This document shows positions 33,265 through 43,049 of a DNA stretch of 64,000 nt, in pieces. This DNA is from Mesotaenium endlicherianum (taxonomy: Eukaryota > Streptophyta > Zygnematophyceae > Zygnematales > Mesotaeniaceae). Each line of letters begins with the position of its first letter. Positions within the stretch are counted from its first letter, which is position 1. The stretch spans positions 156,298 through 220,297 of the forward strand of contig WELA01000805.1 in NCBI GenBank assembly GCA_009602735.1. The letters are read 5' to 3'. Both the position numbers and the translations under genes were made by a program. The notes under the pieces were generated by a model. That model was not told where the DNA came from and did not search any database. It saw only the letters and a list, made by a program, of their open reading frames with translations.

Positions 33265-34086
33265 CTCATCCTTCGCCTTGTCATTCTGCTGATCCCTCAT
33301 GTTGATGGTCATCCACCGCCAATCGGTGGGCTTCTGGAAGAAGGCAGGGTCTGTCCTTTTCAGAGTACAAGGGTACCAGTGCCCTGCAAAGTCCAGCTGA
33401 CTAGTTTCCCTGGCCAAGAATTCCCAGCTCCTTCTCTCCACCTCATTATACATGGCCTTGAACCTGTTATGGGGTGTTGAGTCCTTGAAGCTGTTCGCGT
33501 CCATGGGGATCATCCTGATGACCCTATCTTCCCCCCAAATACCAGGAATCAAGACAGCCCCTGCTTCGTTCACCTAGGCCATTGCCTTGGCCTCTCTGAC
33601 CGTATATCCTACCATCTTGGCGTAATCGTGGTAGAGGAGGAGCCCTGTGCTGACCTCTATACACTTGTCAAAGTTTTCGGATGTCTCCCCTTTCCTCTGC
33701 AGGATGTCAATCTGCGACTCACTGAGACTTCTCTGGGCATACTTAAAGGTCTCCTCCAGTAGATCAAAGCCCTTGCCCAGCACTGTGTAGCGGTAGCTGC
33801 TGATTCTCCTGTGCTCTTCTTCAGCCTGCTGCTTCCGCCTCTCCTCAGCTTGCCTCTCCTCCTCTGCTTTCTTGGCCTCCTCTGCAGCTTTTTTGTCCAG
33901 TTCTTCGTGCCTCAGTCTGGCCTGTTCCTCCTCCTCCTTCTTCTTCTGTGCCTCCCGCTGTTATTGGAGTCGTTGTGATTCCCGAGCGGAGATGGAGGAT
34001 GATTCTATGTTGCCACGGAATTGCAAGTATTCTGCATGTGCCTCTTCCGCTCTTCTCTTCCTCTTAAGTTCCAACTTCTGAGTCAT
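33265..34086 (-). pseudogene. ORF3 of T, N-terminal part
   Basis: ATG at 34086 opens a charged protein starting MTQKLELKRKRRAEE, then a Lys/Glu/Ala/Arg/Gln-rich coiled-coil stretch (about 33800-33950), then a more globular part (GKGFDLLEETFKYAQRSL, IEVSTGLLLYHDYAKMVGY, NRFKAMYNEVERRSWEF, WYPCTLKRTD). Stops TAA near 33961 and TAG at about 33574 interrupt the frame; copy E lacks the first. The frame runs into element A at 33264 and resumes at 26584. Across the gap the total is 552 codons with stop, an exact multiple of three. Confidence 0.75.
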
Positions 34087-34434
34087 TTTGCTCAATCGTA
34101 AACACAATGCCGTCAGTGAAGTCATGACATTTTGCCGCTACTAAGTGCCCTTGATGAAGAGGAACGCGATAGGGAGAGTTTCTAGTGTGTAATCTCTGGT
34201 GTGAGTGAATATAAGAGAGAATTGAGTTAGAGAGAAAGTGAGTGTGAGCGCAGGTTGAGTGTGGAATATGGTTATCAAAATTTGTCTGGCTGATCTCGAG
34301 AAAGAACACCACTCCCTCCAACTTAATTTTAAAGGTGGGCTACCTGTCACACTTGTCACTAATTGTCACATTCCCCGCCAAATTATATGGAAACAGGACC
34401 TCCTGTCACCTTTCCATGTCTACTGAAATGACAG
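34087..34434 (-). promoter_or_regulatory. Promoter-like block before ORF3 (T)
   Basis: Between the pol stop (34435) and the ORF3 ATG. In order on minus: several GTGACA/TGACAG repeats, a TATA-like TTTAAAATTAA, the PPT-like TTAAGTTGGAGGGA, and a pyrimidine-rich leader of about 235 nt. The same order is kept in copy E (42655-43049) although the bases have diverged. Suggests separate transcription of ORF3, or an internal priming site; not shown experimentally. Confidence 0.5.
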
Positions 34435-36064
34435 TTAGGGAGGTGCCCCAGCCGCCCAAAGGTGGAACCGTTTCAACGCCCCTTTGGCATTGGTCAGCTG
34501 GTCCTTAAGTTCCCAAGTGTCCCCAGATTCATCCTAACCCTTCCATCGGATGAGGTACTTCATGACATATTTAGACGATCGACGGACAGAGCGAGCGTCT
34601 AAAATATCCTTGACCTTATATTTTTCAGGGTCACCCTCCTCGACAGCGGGGACCGGTCCCGGTTGGACAGGTAACCGACCTGTGAACAGTGTGTCACCTT
34701 TGATATACAATTCCAAGAAGGAGACATTAAAGACTGGGTGACCCTTGTAGTCCGCTGACATATTCAGTTTGTAAGCCTTCTGACCGACACGGCCCACCAC
34801 CAAATATGGACCGACCCGGACAGGACCAAGCTTTTTCTTGACCACACCAGGTAGGTACAGGTGTTGAGACTGCAGTTTGACTAAATCGCCCTTAGAAAAT
34901 GTCAGCTTGCGACGGTGCTGATTAGCGTATTTTTGTTGATTTTCTTGGGCTGTGTGCAAGTTTTGTTGGACTTCTAACAGGGTGTCAGCAAACTCCTGGA
35001 TTAACCGGAGGGAGACCGGATTGTCAATCCCTTCCGAATGAGCTAAAGACTCCTCTAGTACATCTGAAGGAGACTTAGGGACTCTATCGAGGCTCAATTC
35101 AGAAGGAGTCTTGCCCGTTGACGCGTGAACCGCACTGTTGACCGCAAACTGAATTTGGGACAACACGTCATCCCAAATTATCTTGTTTTTGGTTGATATA
35201 TGCTCTTAGCACCTCCTGCAGAACTTGGTTAGTTCTTTCAGTCTGCCCATCAGTCTGAGGGTGGTTTGCTGTGCTGAGAAGGTGTTTGACTTCCATTAAA
35301 GCTCTCCAGAACTTATAGATAAATTTGGAGTCTCCGTCTGAGATGATATTAGAGGGGAGCCCATGTTGGCATACTACATGGTTGAAAAACTGTCTCGCTG
35401 TTTCGAGTGCAGTTACTTTGACAGTTGTGGGGATGAAAATGACCATTTTTGTCAATTTATCCACGACTACCAGAATCGAATCATGCCCATTGGCAGTTCT
35501 TGGTAGTGTTACCACCCAGTCCATGGATATTGTTTCCCAGCGTTCAGCTGGAATAGGCAGTGGTTGCAAGAGTCCCCTGGGTGGTGTGTGCCTAGACTTA
35601 TTTCTCTGACACTGATCACAGGACTTCACATATTTCAAGACCTCCCGGGGCAACCCATTCCAATGATAATGTTTTGCCAGTTTGCCAACAGTTTTGGCCT
35701 GCCCCAAATGCCCACCCAGTAACATGTCATGCGCTTGACGCAGTAAGAGGGACCTTATTTCCAAATTATTAAAAATGACCAGCTTCAGCCTTCTTGAAGT
35801 GGTTTCAGTCACCCAAACCCCTCCCTTAAGCCGATACCCGAGTGCAGTAGCAGGACACACACCATCAGTGGGGCTGGGCTCAAATGTTGGGTCAGAAAGG
35901 TAGGCTTTCCTAAGTTGTTCAAGGAAGGACTTTTTTACCTTTAGTGAAGTGAGTGCACAAAGGACTTTATCTACAGCATGCTGACTAAAGTTCCTCTCTT
36001 GCAAGTCAGGTCGTCTAGAGAGTGCATCAGCAGGATTTAACTTCCCTGGTTTGTAGTCAATTTA
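34435..36064 (-). pseudogene. T integrase and chromodomain
   Basis: HHCC finger (H...GGHLGQAKTVGKLAKHYHW, CDQCQRNK), DDE motifs (MDWVVTLP, SDGDSKF, HPQTDGQTERTN), GPYLVVGRVG, and a chromodomain ending YLIRWKG. A TAG after RWKG at about 34534 splits the chromodomain; its last part (GDTWEL, ALKRFH) follows in frame to 34435. A break at about 35167 separates two frames. TAG at about 36063 stands where copy E has CAG. Confidence 0.85.
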
Positions 36065-36091
36065 GACTTGAAACTGCTCCAGCATCTGGCT

Positions 36092-37411
36092 CTAGCGATT
36101 CTCCCTCCTCGACAGCTTGGACTTCTTTTGAAAGTGAGTCAGAGCTAGATGATCTGTAATCACCTTAAAAGCTTTACCATGTAAATATGCTCTCCATTGT
36201 TTGAGCACATGAATGATAGCTAGCAGCTCTTTATCCTGCACTGAGTAATTAATCTCAGCTGGATTAAATTTCATAGACTCATACAACACACGATGCCACT
36301 CCTGTTTTACCTTACCATCCTTTGTGGTTTTGTCAACAGGCTGCAACAAAATAGCAACCATGGCAAAGTCCGAGGAATCGGTAACCACCTGCACAGGTTT
36401 GCTGGGGTCATACACGGCTAGCACTGGGGCAGAACAAAGAGCATCTTTAAGGGTCTGGAAGGGAGCCTGCTGCTCTTCCCCCCACACATACCCTATGTCT
36501 TTCTTAGTGAGGTCAGTCAATTTACTGGCCTTTGTAGAATAATTCTTAATAAATCTCCTGTAGTAGTAAGCCAACCCAAGGAAGGATCTAACTTCGGAGA
36601 CAGATTGTGGTACAGGCCAGTCCCTTATGGTCTGGACCTTCTTAGGATCCACACTGATGCCTTCTTTGCTGACATCGTAGCCTATAAATTCAATACTTAC
36701 CTTGAAGAAATCACACTTGCTCATTTTAGCATATAACTAATTTCTTCTCAGAGTGTTCATGACTACCTTTAAGTGTTCAGCATGCTGCGCTTCATCTTTA
36801 GAGAAAATTAAAATATCATCCAGGAAGACTTGTACAAGCTTATCCAGGTAAGGTTTGAAAATGTCATTCATAGCACCCATGAAGGTTGCAGGAGCATTAG
36901 TCAGTCCAAATGGCATCACATTAAACTCATAGTGTCCATAACGTGTGCGGACTGTAGTCTTGTGTTCATCCCCCTCAGCAATTGTGATTTGATGATAACC
37001 GCTCTTCAGATCTATCTCACTGAACACTTTAGCACCAGATAGGGTATCAAGCAAGTCCTTGATTCTGGGTAAAGCGTACTTGTTCTTTACTGTGGTTCTA
37101 TTAAGAGCTCTCTAATCAACGCACATCCGCATACTCCCATCCTTTTTCTTAACAAAGAGGATGGGTGCGCCATAAGGTAATTTACTGGGGGAAATATAAC
37201 CATTGTCCTCAAGCTCTGCAATCTGTGTTTTTGACTCTTCGCTCTCCACATAAGACAAGGCATATGTGCGTTGCCAGGGTGGCTGACTCCCAGGTAATAA
37301 GTAAATCTTGTGATCCACCTCCCTTTTAGGAGGTAGTCCTGGAGGCATATTAAAAACATCAGTGTACTGAGCCACAAATTTTGCAGCAGTAGGGTGCTCC
37401 GGAGGGCTCAC
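36092..37411 (-). pseudogene. T reverse transcriptase and RNase H
   Basis: RT motifs [43 protein letters not shown], and the active site [10 protein letters not shown] intact. RNase H ([29 protein letters not shown]) follows. In-frame stops occur at about 37118 (Tyr of VDYR), 36735 and 36090. Confidence 0.87.
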
Positions 37412-39220
37412 TTTTTCTCAACCACTTCTTATTAGTATGAAAAGGTACCTCTTTTAGCAGCAGACAAAACATTCCGTCTTCCTTCTGGTTCCAGCTTTCG
37501 ATGAACTCCATTGCATTCAGCAATTTGCATCCTCCTGGAAGCCTCTTCTTTTTCTTCATTTGCCATCCACACAGGACAAGAGGAAGAGCACTGGTGGGTG
37601 CCAAGTTAGTCTGCCCATCACTGGCTCCTCTCACTTTAGCTGTACCTCTGCTCCAACACCTGCCTAGCACAAGATCATAAAAGCCAGTGTTGAGTACCTC
37701 AAATGTAAGCGTTTCAGTTAGAACTGCAATGCCATAACCTAAATGGACCTCAATAGGCTTGGTTATAACTCCTCCCGGGATACTTGAGGCATCTCCAAGG
37801 AATATTTTTCTATTCCCTTGGGTGACAGTAGGCAGCCTTAGCCGCTTAACTAAGTCCTTATGGATAAAAGTATGTGACGCCCCTCCGTCAACAAATGCCC
37901 TCACCTTCCAACCTGCAATCATACAATGCAGTGGGATAGGGGGGACTATCTTTCCCTGACTTTTGCATTGTTCTCCTGACTTAGCAAAGAAATATTGAAC
38001 ATCAAGTGGAATAAGATCATCCAGAGTGTGCACTCTCTGGATGTCTATATTGCTAATGGTCTCCTTTATCTGGTTGTCAGGCATGCATAGTGAATCCAAT
38101 TCAGCAGGACCCATAATACCAGCTACGAGGGCAGCTAGTGACGGCTCACTAACTCTGGCATCCTCACAGTCGGTAGACTGGATTACTGACTGTTGCTGTC
38201 TTTTATTGGCTGGTCCCTTTCTCTTGACCTTTGGGAGGTGCTTGTTTGGACACTGCTCTCTGAAGTGACCCAACTGCTGGCAATGGAAGCAAACAGATTT
38301 TGCTGAGGTCGGTTTAGTCCTACCGCCTCCTCTTCCATAGCCACCTCGAGAGTAACCACCTCTCCCTCTAGACTGTGTAGCATTGTACTCATACTCGTAC
38401 TCACCATCCTTATCATCCTCAGCCTGGTCTCCTTCAATTGCATTGTAGGAACCGTGAGGCTTTTTGACAATCTTAGACACCAAAGCATTACTCTGGCGCT
38501 TGTGATTGAACTGCTGCTCATCCCAAGCATCAGCGTCCTGGATCAAGTGTGCCAGTTTTTCATACTTCTTTTCAGCAAAATGACCCGAGACTTCGGATTT
38601 CAAGCCATACCTGAAGTATGCTATCCTATACCCTCTGGCAAGTCTGGCTGCTTCATCATGTTCTCCTAGAACTACTGAGCAAACTCGGCAACTGAAGTGG
38701 TCTGCTTCAGTGTCAAGGAGATCATCGCATAGACAGCTTTCTCCTGTTGGTTGATGACATCAAACTTCTCATGCAACTTCTCGACAAACTCTACCCAAGT
38801 AGGGTCACGGAGTTGCTGAGCCTTACGCTCTCCTTTCCAATACAACCACCAGTCTGCTGCACTCCCTTTTAGTAGAGCATCGGTGTGCCTGACCTTCTCG
38901 TAATCCTGCAGCTCTGGGTAGGTCTCCAGCCACTGCTCAACATCAGCGAGGAACTTGATCAGGTAGTATTTCTTGTTTCCCTCAGGATCATAGTCCTGGG
39001 GAGGTTTCGGCTTAGGCTTACTTGGGCCTCTGCCACCACCACCCGTGGTTTGAGAACCCAGTTGGTCTCTGTCCCGCAGCAGGGACATTATGATTCTTTT
39101 GTCCTCCTGTTGGGACTGGTACATACTCGCCACTTGCGATTGCATCTGAACAACTAATGCTCCCAAATCCACACTCTGAGGTGGGAGTCTAGCAAATGCA
39201 GCAGCAACATGGGCATCCAC
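37359..39220 (-). pseudogene. T gag and protease
   Basis: Gag domain (FLADVEQWLETYPEL, SAADWWLYWKGERKA, TLKQTTSVAEF) in the first frame, then TAG stops and a frame change near 38605-38672. After that come an Arg/Gly-rich linker and CCHC knuckle CFHCQQLGHFREQC. Protease has FVDGGASHTF, Gly in place of the usual Ser or Thr of DSG/DTG. The natural gag start is missing: at 39228 coding sequence joins LTR directly. Confidence 0.85.
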
Positions 39221-39228
39221 TTGCTTAG

Positions 39229-39884
39229 CTGGTAATCCTTATGGTGTTTTTTGTTGATTGATTAAGCAACGGAGGACAACACACTAGCAGTAGACAACAC
39301 TTCGCAAGTCAAATGCAAATAAACTAGCATCAATAATGCAATCAGCAAACTCGTACATAAGCAAGGCTGGAAGACAATGCGTGTCAATGGCTTCTCGTCT
39401 TGGATTCGGATCTCTCTCAGTAAGCTGTACAAGAGAGTTGGCCTTGTTTCCGAATGCCGAACTCGAGAGCAATGCCTAGCATATATACATGGAATGAGTT
39501 TACTGTTCAACGGCAAGTGCGATGGCACCGCCTACCCAGGAGTTAACCACGTTGGTAGGACCTCGGTTAACCAAATCCATCGCCATCTCCCATCATCCCG
39601 AATAGCCATCCATCCTAGGGATGTCATCTGGGCATTCATCTAGCACACCACACTTAGATGCATATCTAGACAATTTGCTGCTACCGAGTACGGAAGTCAG
39701 CTGGCTGTCAAAGAATGGGTCAGCAAGCTGACCTGAGCTGACTTCAGCCTGCTGCTCCCGGCTAAGTCATTAAATTGATTATTTACTAAAGTCTAGCAGA
39801 CTCAATATTAACTGAAGCTCAGCAGGCTGAACTTATTCAACTATTAAATGAACATTATATCTACAAGTATACTGATTCATTACA
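39229..39884 (-). repeat. 5' LTR of T, 3'-truncated
   Basis: Begins TGTAATGAATC at 39884 but stops about 75 bp before the family end. The rest of the LTR, the PBS and the gag start have been deleted. Confidence 0.85.
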
Positions 39885-40690
39885 CCTTGGAGGCAGCCTG
39901 CAAGAACCACAAAGAGGAAAAAATGACATTAGACACTTTTCTCTTCTCGCAGTTTCTGGAAAAAAAAGTGCTATTGGTGATAGGTCTTTGCATAATAAAT
40001 TCTGAAATTTTGTTTGGCTGTAGGCTATGAGTAGCCGGTCATTTAGAATACAAGTTTGCTCAATTTAGAGCATTGGTGAGCGAGATAAGATGCTCTGAGT
40101 AGAAGGGAGTCAGGCTGCTGGCATTGTTAGGGCAGAATATGCCTTCTGACATTGTGCCCTACCCTGAACTTGGAATGCTTTGAAACTGTAGACTATGGTA
40201 GTAAATCTTCCAACGCCCATTTAGAGACTTACTTTGCAGAATTTGGAGAAGCATAGAAGGACTTATGATTTTGAGAAGTTTCTGCACAGATTTGGAGGAG
40301 TGCCTACTCTCTCAACTCTCAACGACACTCCAGAAATTAGAATACTCTCAAATTTGGTGATCCGGTAGAGTTCTTTGACGCAATCTGTTTGGTTTTAGAT
40401 TTTTGAGATTTGGAGCAGTTCTGTGGATGCTATGAATTTTTGAAATTATGGCAGATTTTGGGCCAACTTGTACAATATTCTTGATTATCAAGAAGTAGGC
40501 TAGCCAATAAGGTCACACCACCCACGACCTTGCCTAGTCTACCTTACATGTGTAGCACCTGACTTGGCGCCTTTGACTAATCCTCTTTACATATGTGGCA
40601 TCTGACTTAAAGTTGTTGACTAGTGTGCTCCACATGTGTAAGACCTGACTTGACGCGCCGAGACGTCGCTTTTTCACGTCGGGAGGGTGA
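39885..40690 (+). other. D element: pol end, 3' UTR and PPT
   Basis: Resumes D exactly where T interrupted it (the sequence corresponding to GGCAGCCTGCAAGAAC at the end of A pol), then runs through the same 3' UTR as A. Includes the 43-bp repeats and the PPT GGGAGGGTGA at 40681-40690. Confidence 0.9.
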
Positions 40691-41193
40691 TGTAGTAATT
40701 TGAGTTATAATATAATAGTTTGCATATATTATAATGCTTTTGAATATATTTGGAGTAGTATTGTGTGGCGTCAACTGTGAATAGATACTCTAGTGACTTG
40801 GTTCATGTCCTTTGAACCTTCTAAGGCATTTTCGGAGTTAGAGGAAGGACCTAGAAGAACTCCATATGGCAAAAGTCTGATGTGCCATTTCTAGGTCGAA
40901 AGGACATGTGTACATTATTCTAGAAAGAGGTGGCAAGTTTTGGGATCTGTTGGGTGCCAACACATCAACATGCACCTTCCTAGAAATTACTTATGTAGCA
41001 AGTATATAAACAAGAGCTAGAACATAGAAAGACATGGGAGAATCACTCTTGTACTTGCCAAATTTGAGAAATATATTAACTTTCAAGAAGCCATCTCTCT
41101 TTCAAGAAGCTACCACCTGTGTTCAAAGATCCTTGTCTTGAATAGATAAAGTATTATATTTCACTAAGTACTTTATCTATCTGTTTCACTACA
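40691..41193 (+). repeat. 3' LTR of D
   Basis: 503 bp, TGTAGTAATTTGAG to TTTCACTACA, followed by the duplication AGTCC. Confidence 0.93.
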
Positions 41194-41544
41194 AGTCCCA
41201 CCTCAGGGAAAGAGACTCAGTCAGACAGAGCAGACAGGAGGGCTGCTAAGGAGGTAGCCAGAGGGCAGCCAGCATTCCCTTCTAGCAGAGGACACGTGCC
41301 CTTATCCCATGTCATGCAGCACCTCTCCGGCATGCCCGTGTATGTACCTGTCAACTTAAGAGACGCACAGGAAAGAGCTGTCTCCATAAACTTGCAAACA
41401 ATGCAAGAGAGCACTGCCCAGCTGCTGCGTTCACCCCTCGGTTCACCCTGGTTCGAGCCCCCAGAGTTCAGGAGGCCATCGACCAGGAGAAGAAGGTCCA
41501 ATCCCAGGTCCCACTCCCCGGAAGACACAGCCCCAAGTACTTAG
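41194..41544 (+). pseudogene. ORF3 C-terminus of copy F
   Basis: Frame continuing from 20063-20106: ETQSDRADRRAAKEVARG, HVPLSHVMQHLSGM, YVPVNLRDAQERAV, then a basic Arg/Ser/Pro tail (FRRPSTRRRRSNPRSHS) ending at a TAG after PEDTAPST. Gives the natural ORF3 C-terminus, which T reaches only past a stop. Confidence 0.78.
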
Positions 41545-41660
41545 GTGCTATCTTCGTTTGAGTCCGTCTGCTTTTGTGTTGCATGTGCCTTGCGTGATTA
41601 TGAACACTAGTTAATCAGTGTTAGTGAATTAGTGTTGTCAAATCGAGGCGACAACCTGTT

Positions 41661-41673
41661 AAGTTGGAGGGAT
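41661..41673 (+). other. Polypurine tract of F
   Basis: AAGTTGGAGGGAT directly before the LTR start TGTAATAAATC; GTTGTC...GACAAC inverted arms lie just upstream. Confidence 0.78.
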
Positions 41674-42389
41674 TGTAATAAATCAGTATACTTGTAGATA
41701 TAATATTCATTTAATAGAATAGTTAAGTAAGTTCAGCCTGCTGAGCTTTAGTTAATATTGAGTCTGCTGGACTTTAGTAAATAATCAGTTCAATGACTCA
41801 GCCGGGAGTAGCAAGCTGAAGTCAGCTCAGGTCAGCTTCCTGACACATTCTTTGACAGCCAGCTGACTTCCGTACTCGGTAGCAGCAAACTGCCTAGATA
41901 TGCATTTAAGTGTGGTGTGCTAGATGAATTGCCGGATGACATCCCTAGGATGGATGGCGACTCGGGATGATGCGAGATGGAGGTGGATTTGGTTAACCGA
42001 AGTCCTACCAACGTGGTTAACTCCCGGGTAGGCGGTGCCATCGCACTTGCCGTTGAACAGTAAACTCATTCCATGTACATATGCTAGGATTGCTCTCGGG
42101 TTCGCCATTCGAAAACGAGGCCAACTCTCTTGTACAGCTTACTGAGAGAGATCTGAATCCAAGGCGAGAAGCCATTAATATGCACTGTCTTCTAGCCTTG
42201 CTTATGTATGAGTGTACTGATTGCATTATTGATGCTAGTTTACTTGCATTTGACTTACGAGTATTGTCCACTGCTAGGGCGTTGTCTTTTGCTGTTTAAT
42301 CAATTAATAAAAATACCATAAAGATCACATGCTGATATAAAGATCTTCATTAATTGTTAATCGTCTATTTGGGAAGTCGATTCATTTCA
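41674..42389 (+). repeat. 3' LTR of F
   Basis: 716 bp, TGTAATAAATC to GATTCATTTCA. Defines the T-family LTR together with T1 and T2. Confidence 0.9.
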
Positions 42390-42399
42390 GCCAACCTTT

Positions 42400-42654
42400 A
42401 TTCCTCCTCCTCCTTGGCTTCCTCTGCAGCTTTTTTGTCCTGCTCCTCCTGTCTCAGCCTGGCCTGTTCTTCCTCCTCCTTCCTCTCTTGAGCTCCCGCT
42501 GCAGTTGAAGTCGATCTGATTCTTGAGAAGAGATGGAGGATGATTCGATGTTGCCATGGAATTCTTTGTACTCCGCCTGCGCCTCGTCCGCCCTTCTTTT
42601 CCTCTTGAGTTCAGATTTTTGGGTCATCCTGCTCATCATACCACAATTGAGTTA
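42400..42654 (-). pseudogene. ORF3 N-terminus of copy E
   Basis: Starts MTQKSELKRKRRADEAQAEY and matches T through GNIESSSIS and SDRLQLQRE, then a frameshift enters the same Glu/Lys coiled-coil region, which ends at the F LTR. Independent support that ORF3 belongs to the family and is not a chance flank. Confidence 0.7.
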
Positions 42655-43049
42655 GTGTAGTCATGACATCATGTACAAGATTGAGTACCTTGACAAAAAA
42701 GAACGTAGTAGTGGGAGTTGTAGCATGCAATACCTGGTGTAAGTAAATTGAAAGTGTGAGTGTGCTTGAGAGAGAAGTGAGTGTGAGCCCAGTTGAGTGT
42801 GGAGGATGGGTATGCAACGGCAATCGGCTAGTTTCCGAGATGTTTATCCCACTCCCTCCAACTGGGTATTTAAGGTGAGCTGCCTGTTTCTACTGTCACT
42901 GGGCTGCCTGTCACAACTGTCACTTACTGTCAACTGTCGTCACTTTCTGTCGCTAACTGTCACTTTTGGCTGCGTTTGGCCACATTTCCCCTCCAACTTA
43001 AATGGAGACAAGACCTCCTGTCACCTTTCCATGTCAATTGAAATGACAA
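42655..43049 (-). promoter_or_regulatory. Promoter-like block before ORF3 (E)
   Basis: Contains at least five CTGTCA (minus TGACAG) repeats at about 42885-42965, then TTAAATA, the PPT-like GTTGGAGGGAG, and a pyrimidine-rich leader to the ATG. Same order as in T. Confidence 0.5.

Larger units (their letters stand above)
24909..39884 (-). mobile_element. T-family Ty3/gypsy element with ORF3, split by element A
   Basis: Minus-strand element inserted in D with flanks CCCTG (24904-24908) and CCTTG (39885-39889), one mismatch. Order on the minus strand: 5' LTR (truncated), gag, protease, RT, RNase H, integrase, chromodomain, a promoter-like intergenic block, ORF3, PPT, 3' LTR. Element A (6.7 kb) sits inside ORF3. 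Many stops in gag-pol and ORF3 make it defective. The extra gene after pol is the notable feature. Confidence 0.9.
20107..41193 (+). mobile_element. Ty3/gypsy chromovirus 'D', split by element T
   Basis: Plus-strand relative of A with a perfect target duplication AGTCC (20102-20106, 41194-41198) and two 503-bp LTRs. The 3' end of pol is interrupted at 24908/39885 by the composite T element. Its LTRs differ from each other at several percent of positions by eye, much more than those of A, in line with D being older. It is defective: nonsense change, about 500-bp RT deletion, frameshifts. Confidence 0.92.
41194..42389 (+). mobile_element. 3' end of T-family copy F
   Basis: Plus-strand remainder of a T-family element: ORF3 tail, 3' UTR, PPT and complete 3' LTR. 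Its left side is lost beyond 20063. Its right end abuts the ORF3 of copy E at 42390. Confidence 0.85.

Noticed and set aside
25746-34086. ORF3 as a retroviral envelope gene
   Set aside because: No signal peptide, transmembrane helix or cleavage site; position alone does not make it env.
25746-34086. ORF3 as the gag of a separate nested LTR element
   Set aside because: No PBS follows the PPT-like motif before ORF3, no target duplication surrounds the ORF3 segment, and two independent copies keep the same pol-ORF3 junction. Still possible as an ancient event.
21813-37120. UAA/UAG reassigned to glutamine (as in some ulvophyte algae)
   Set aside because: Intact A and C Pol frames use normal stops, host exons end in TAA and TGA, and several stops sit at Tyr, Lys or Leu positions.
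41450-41462. B-box-like GGTTCGAGCCCCC
   Set aside because: Lies in the ORF3 coding tail and has no A-box or tRNA fold.
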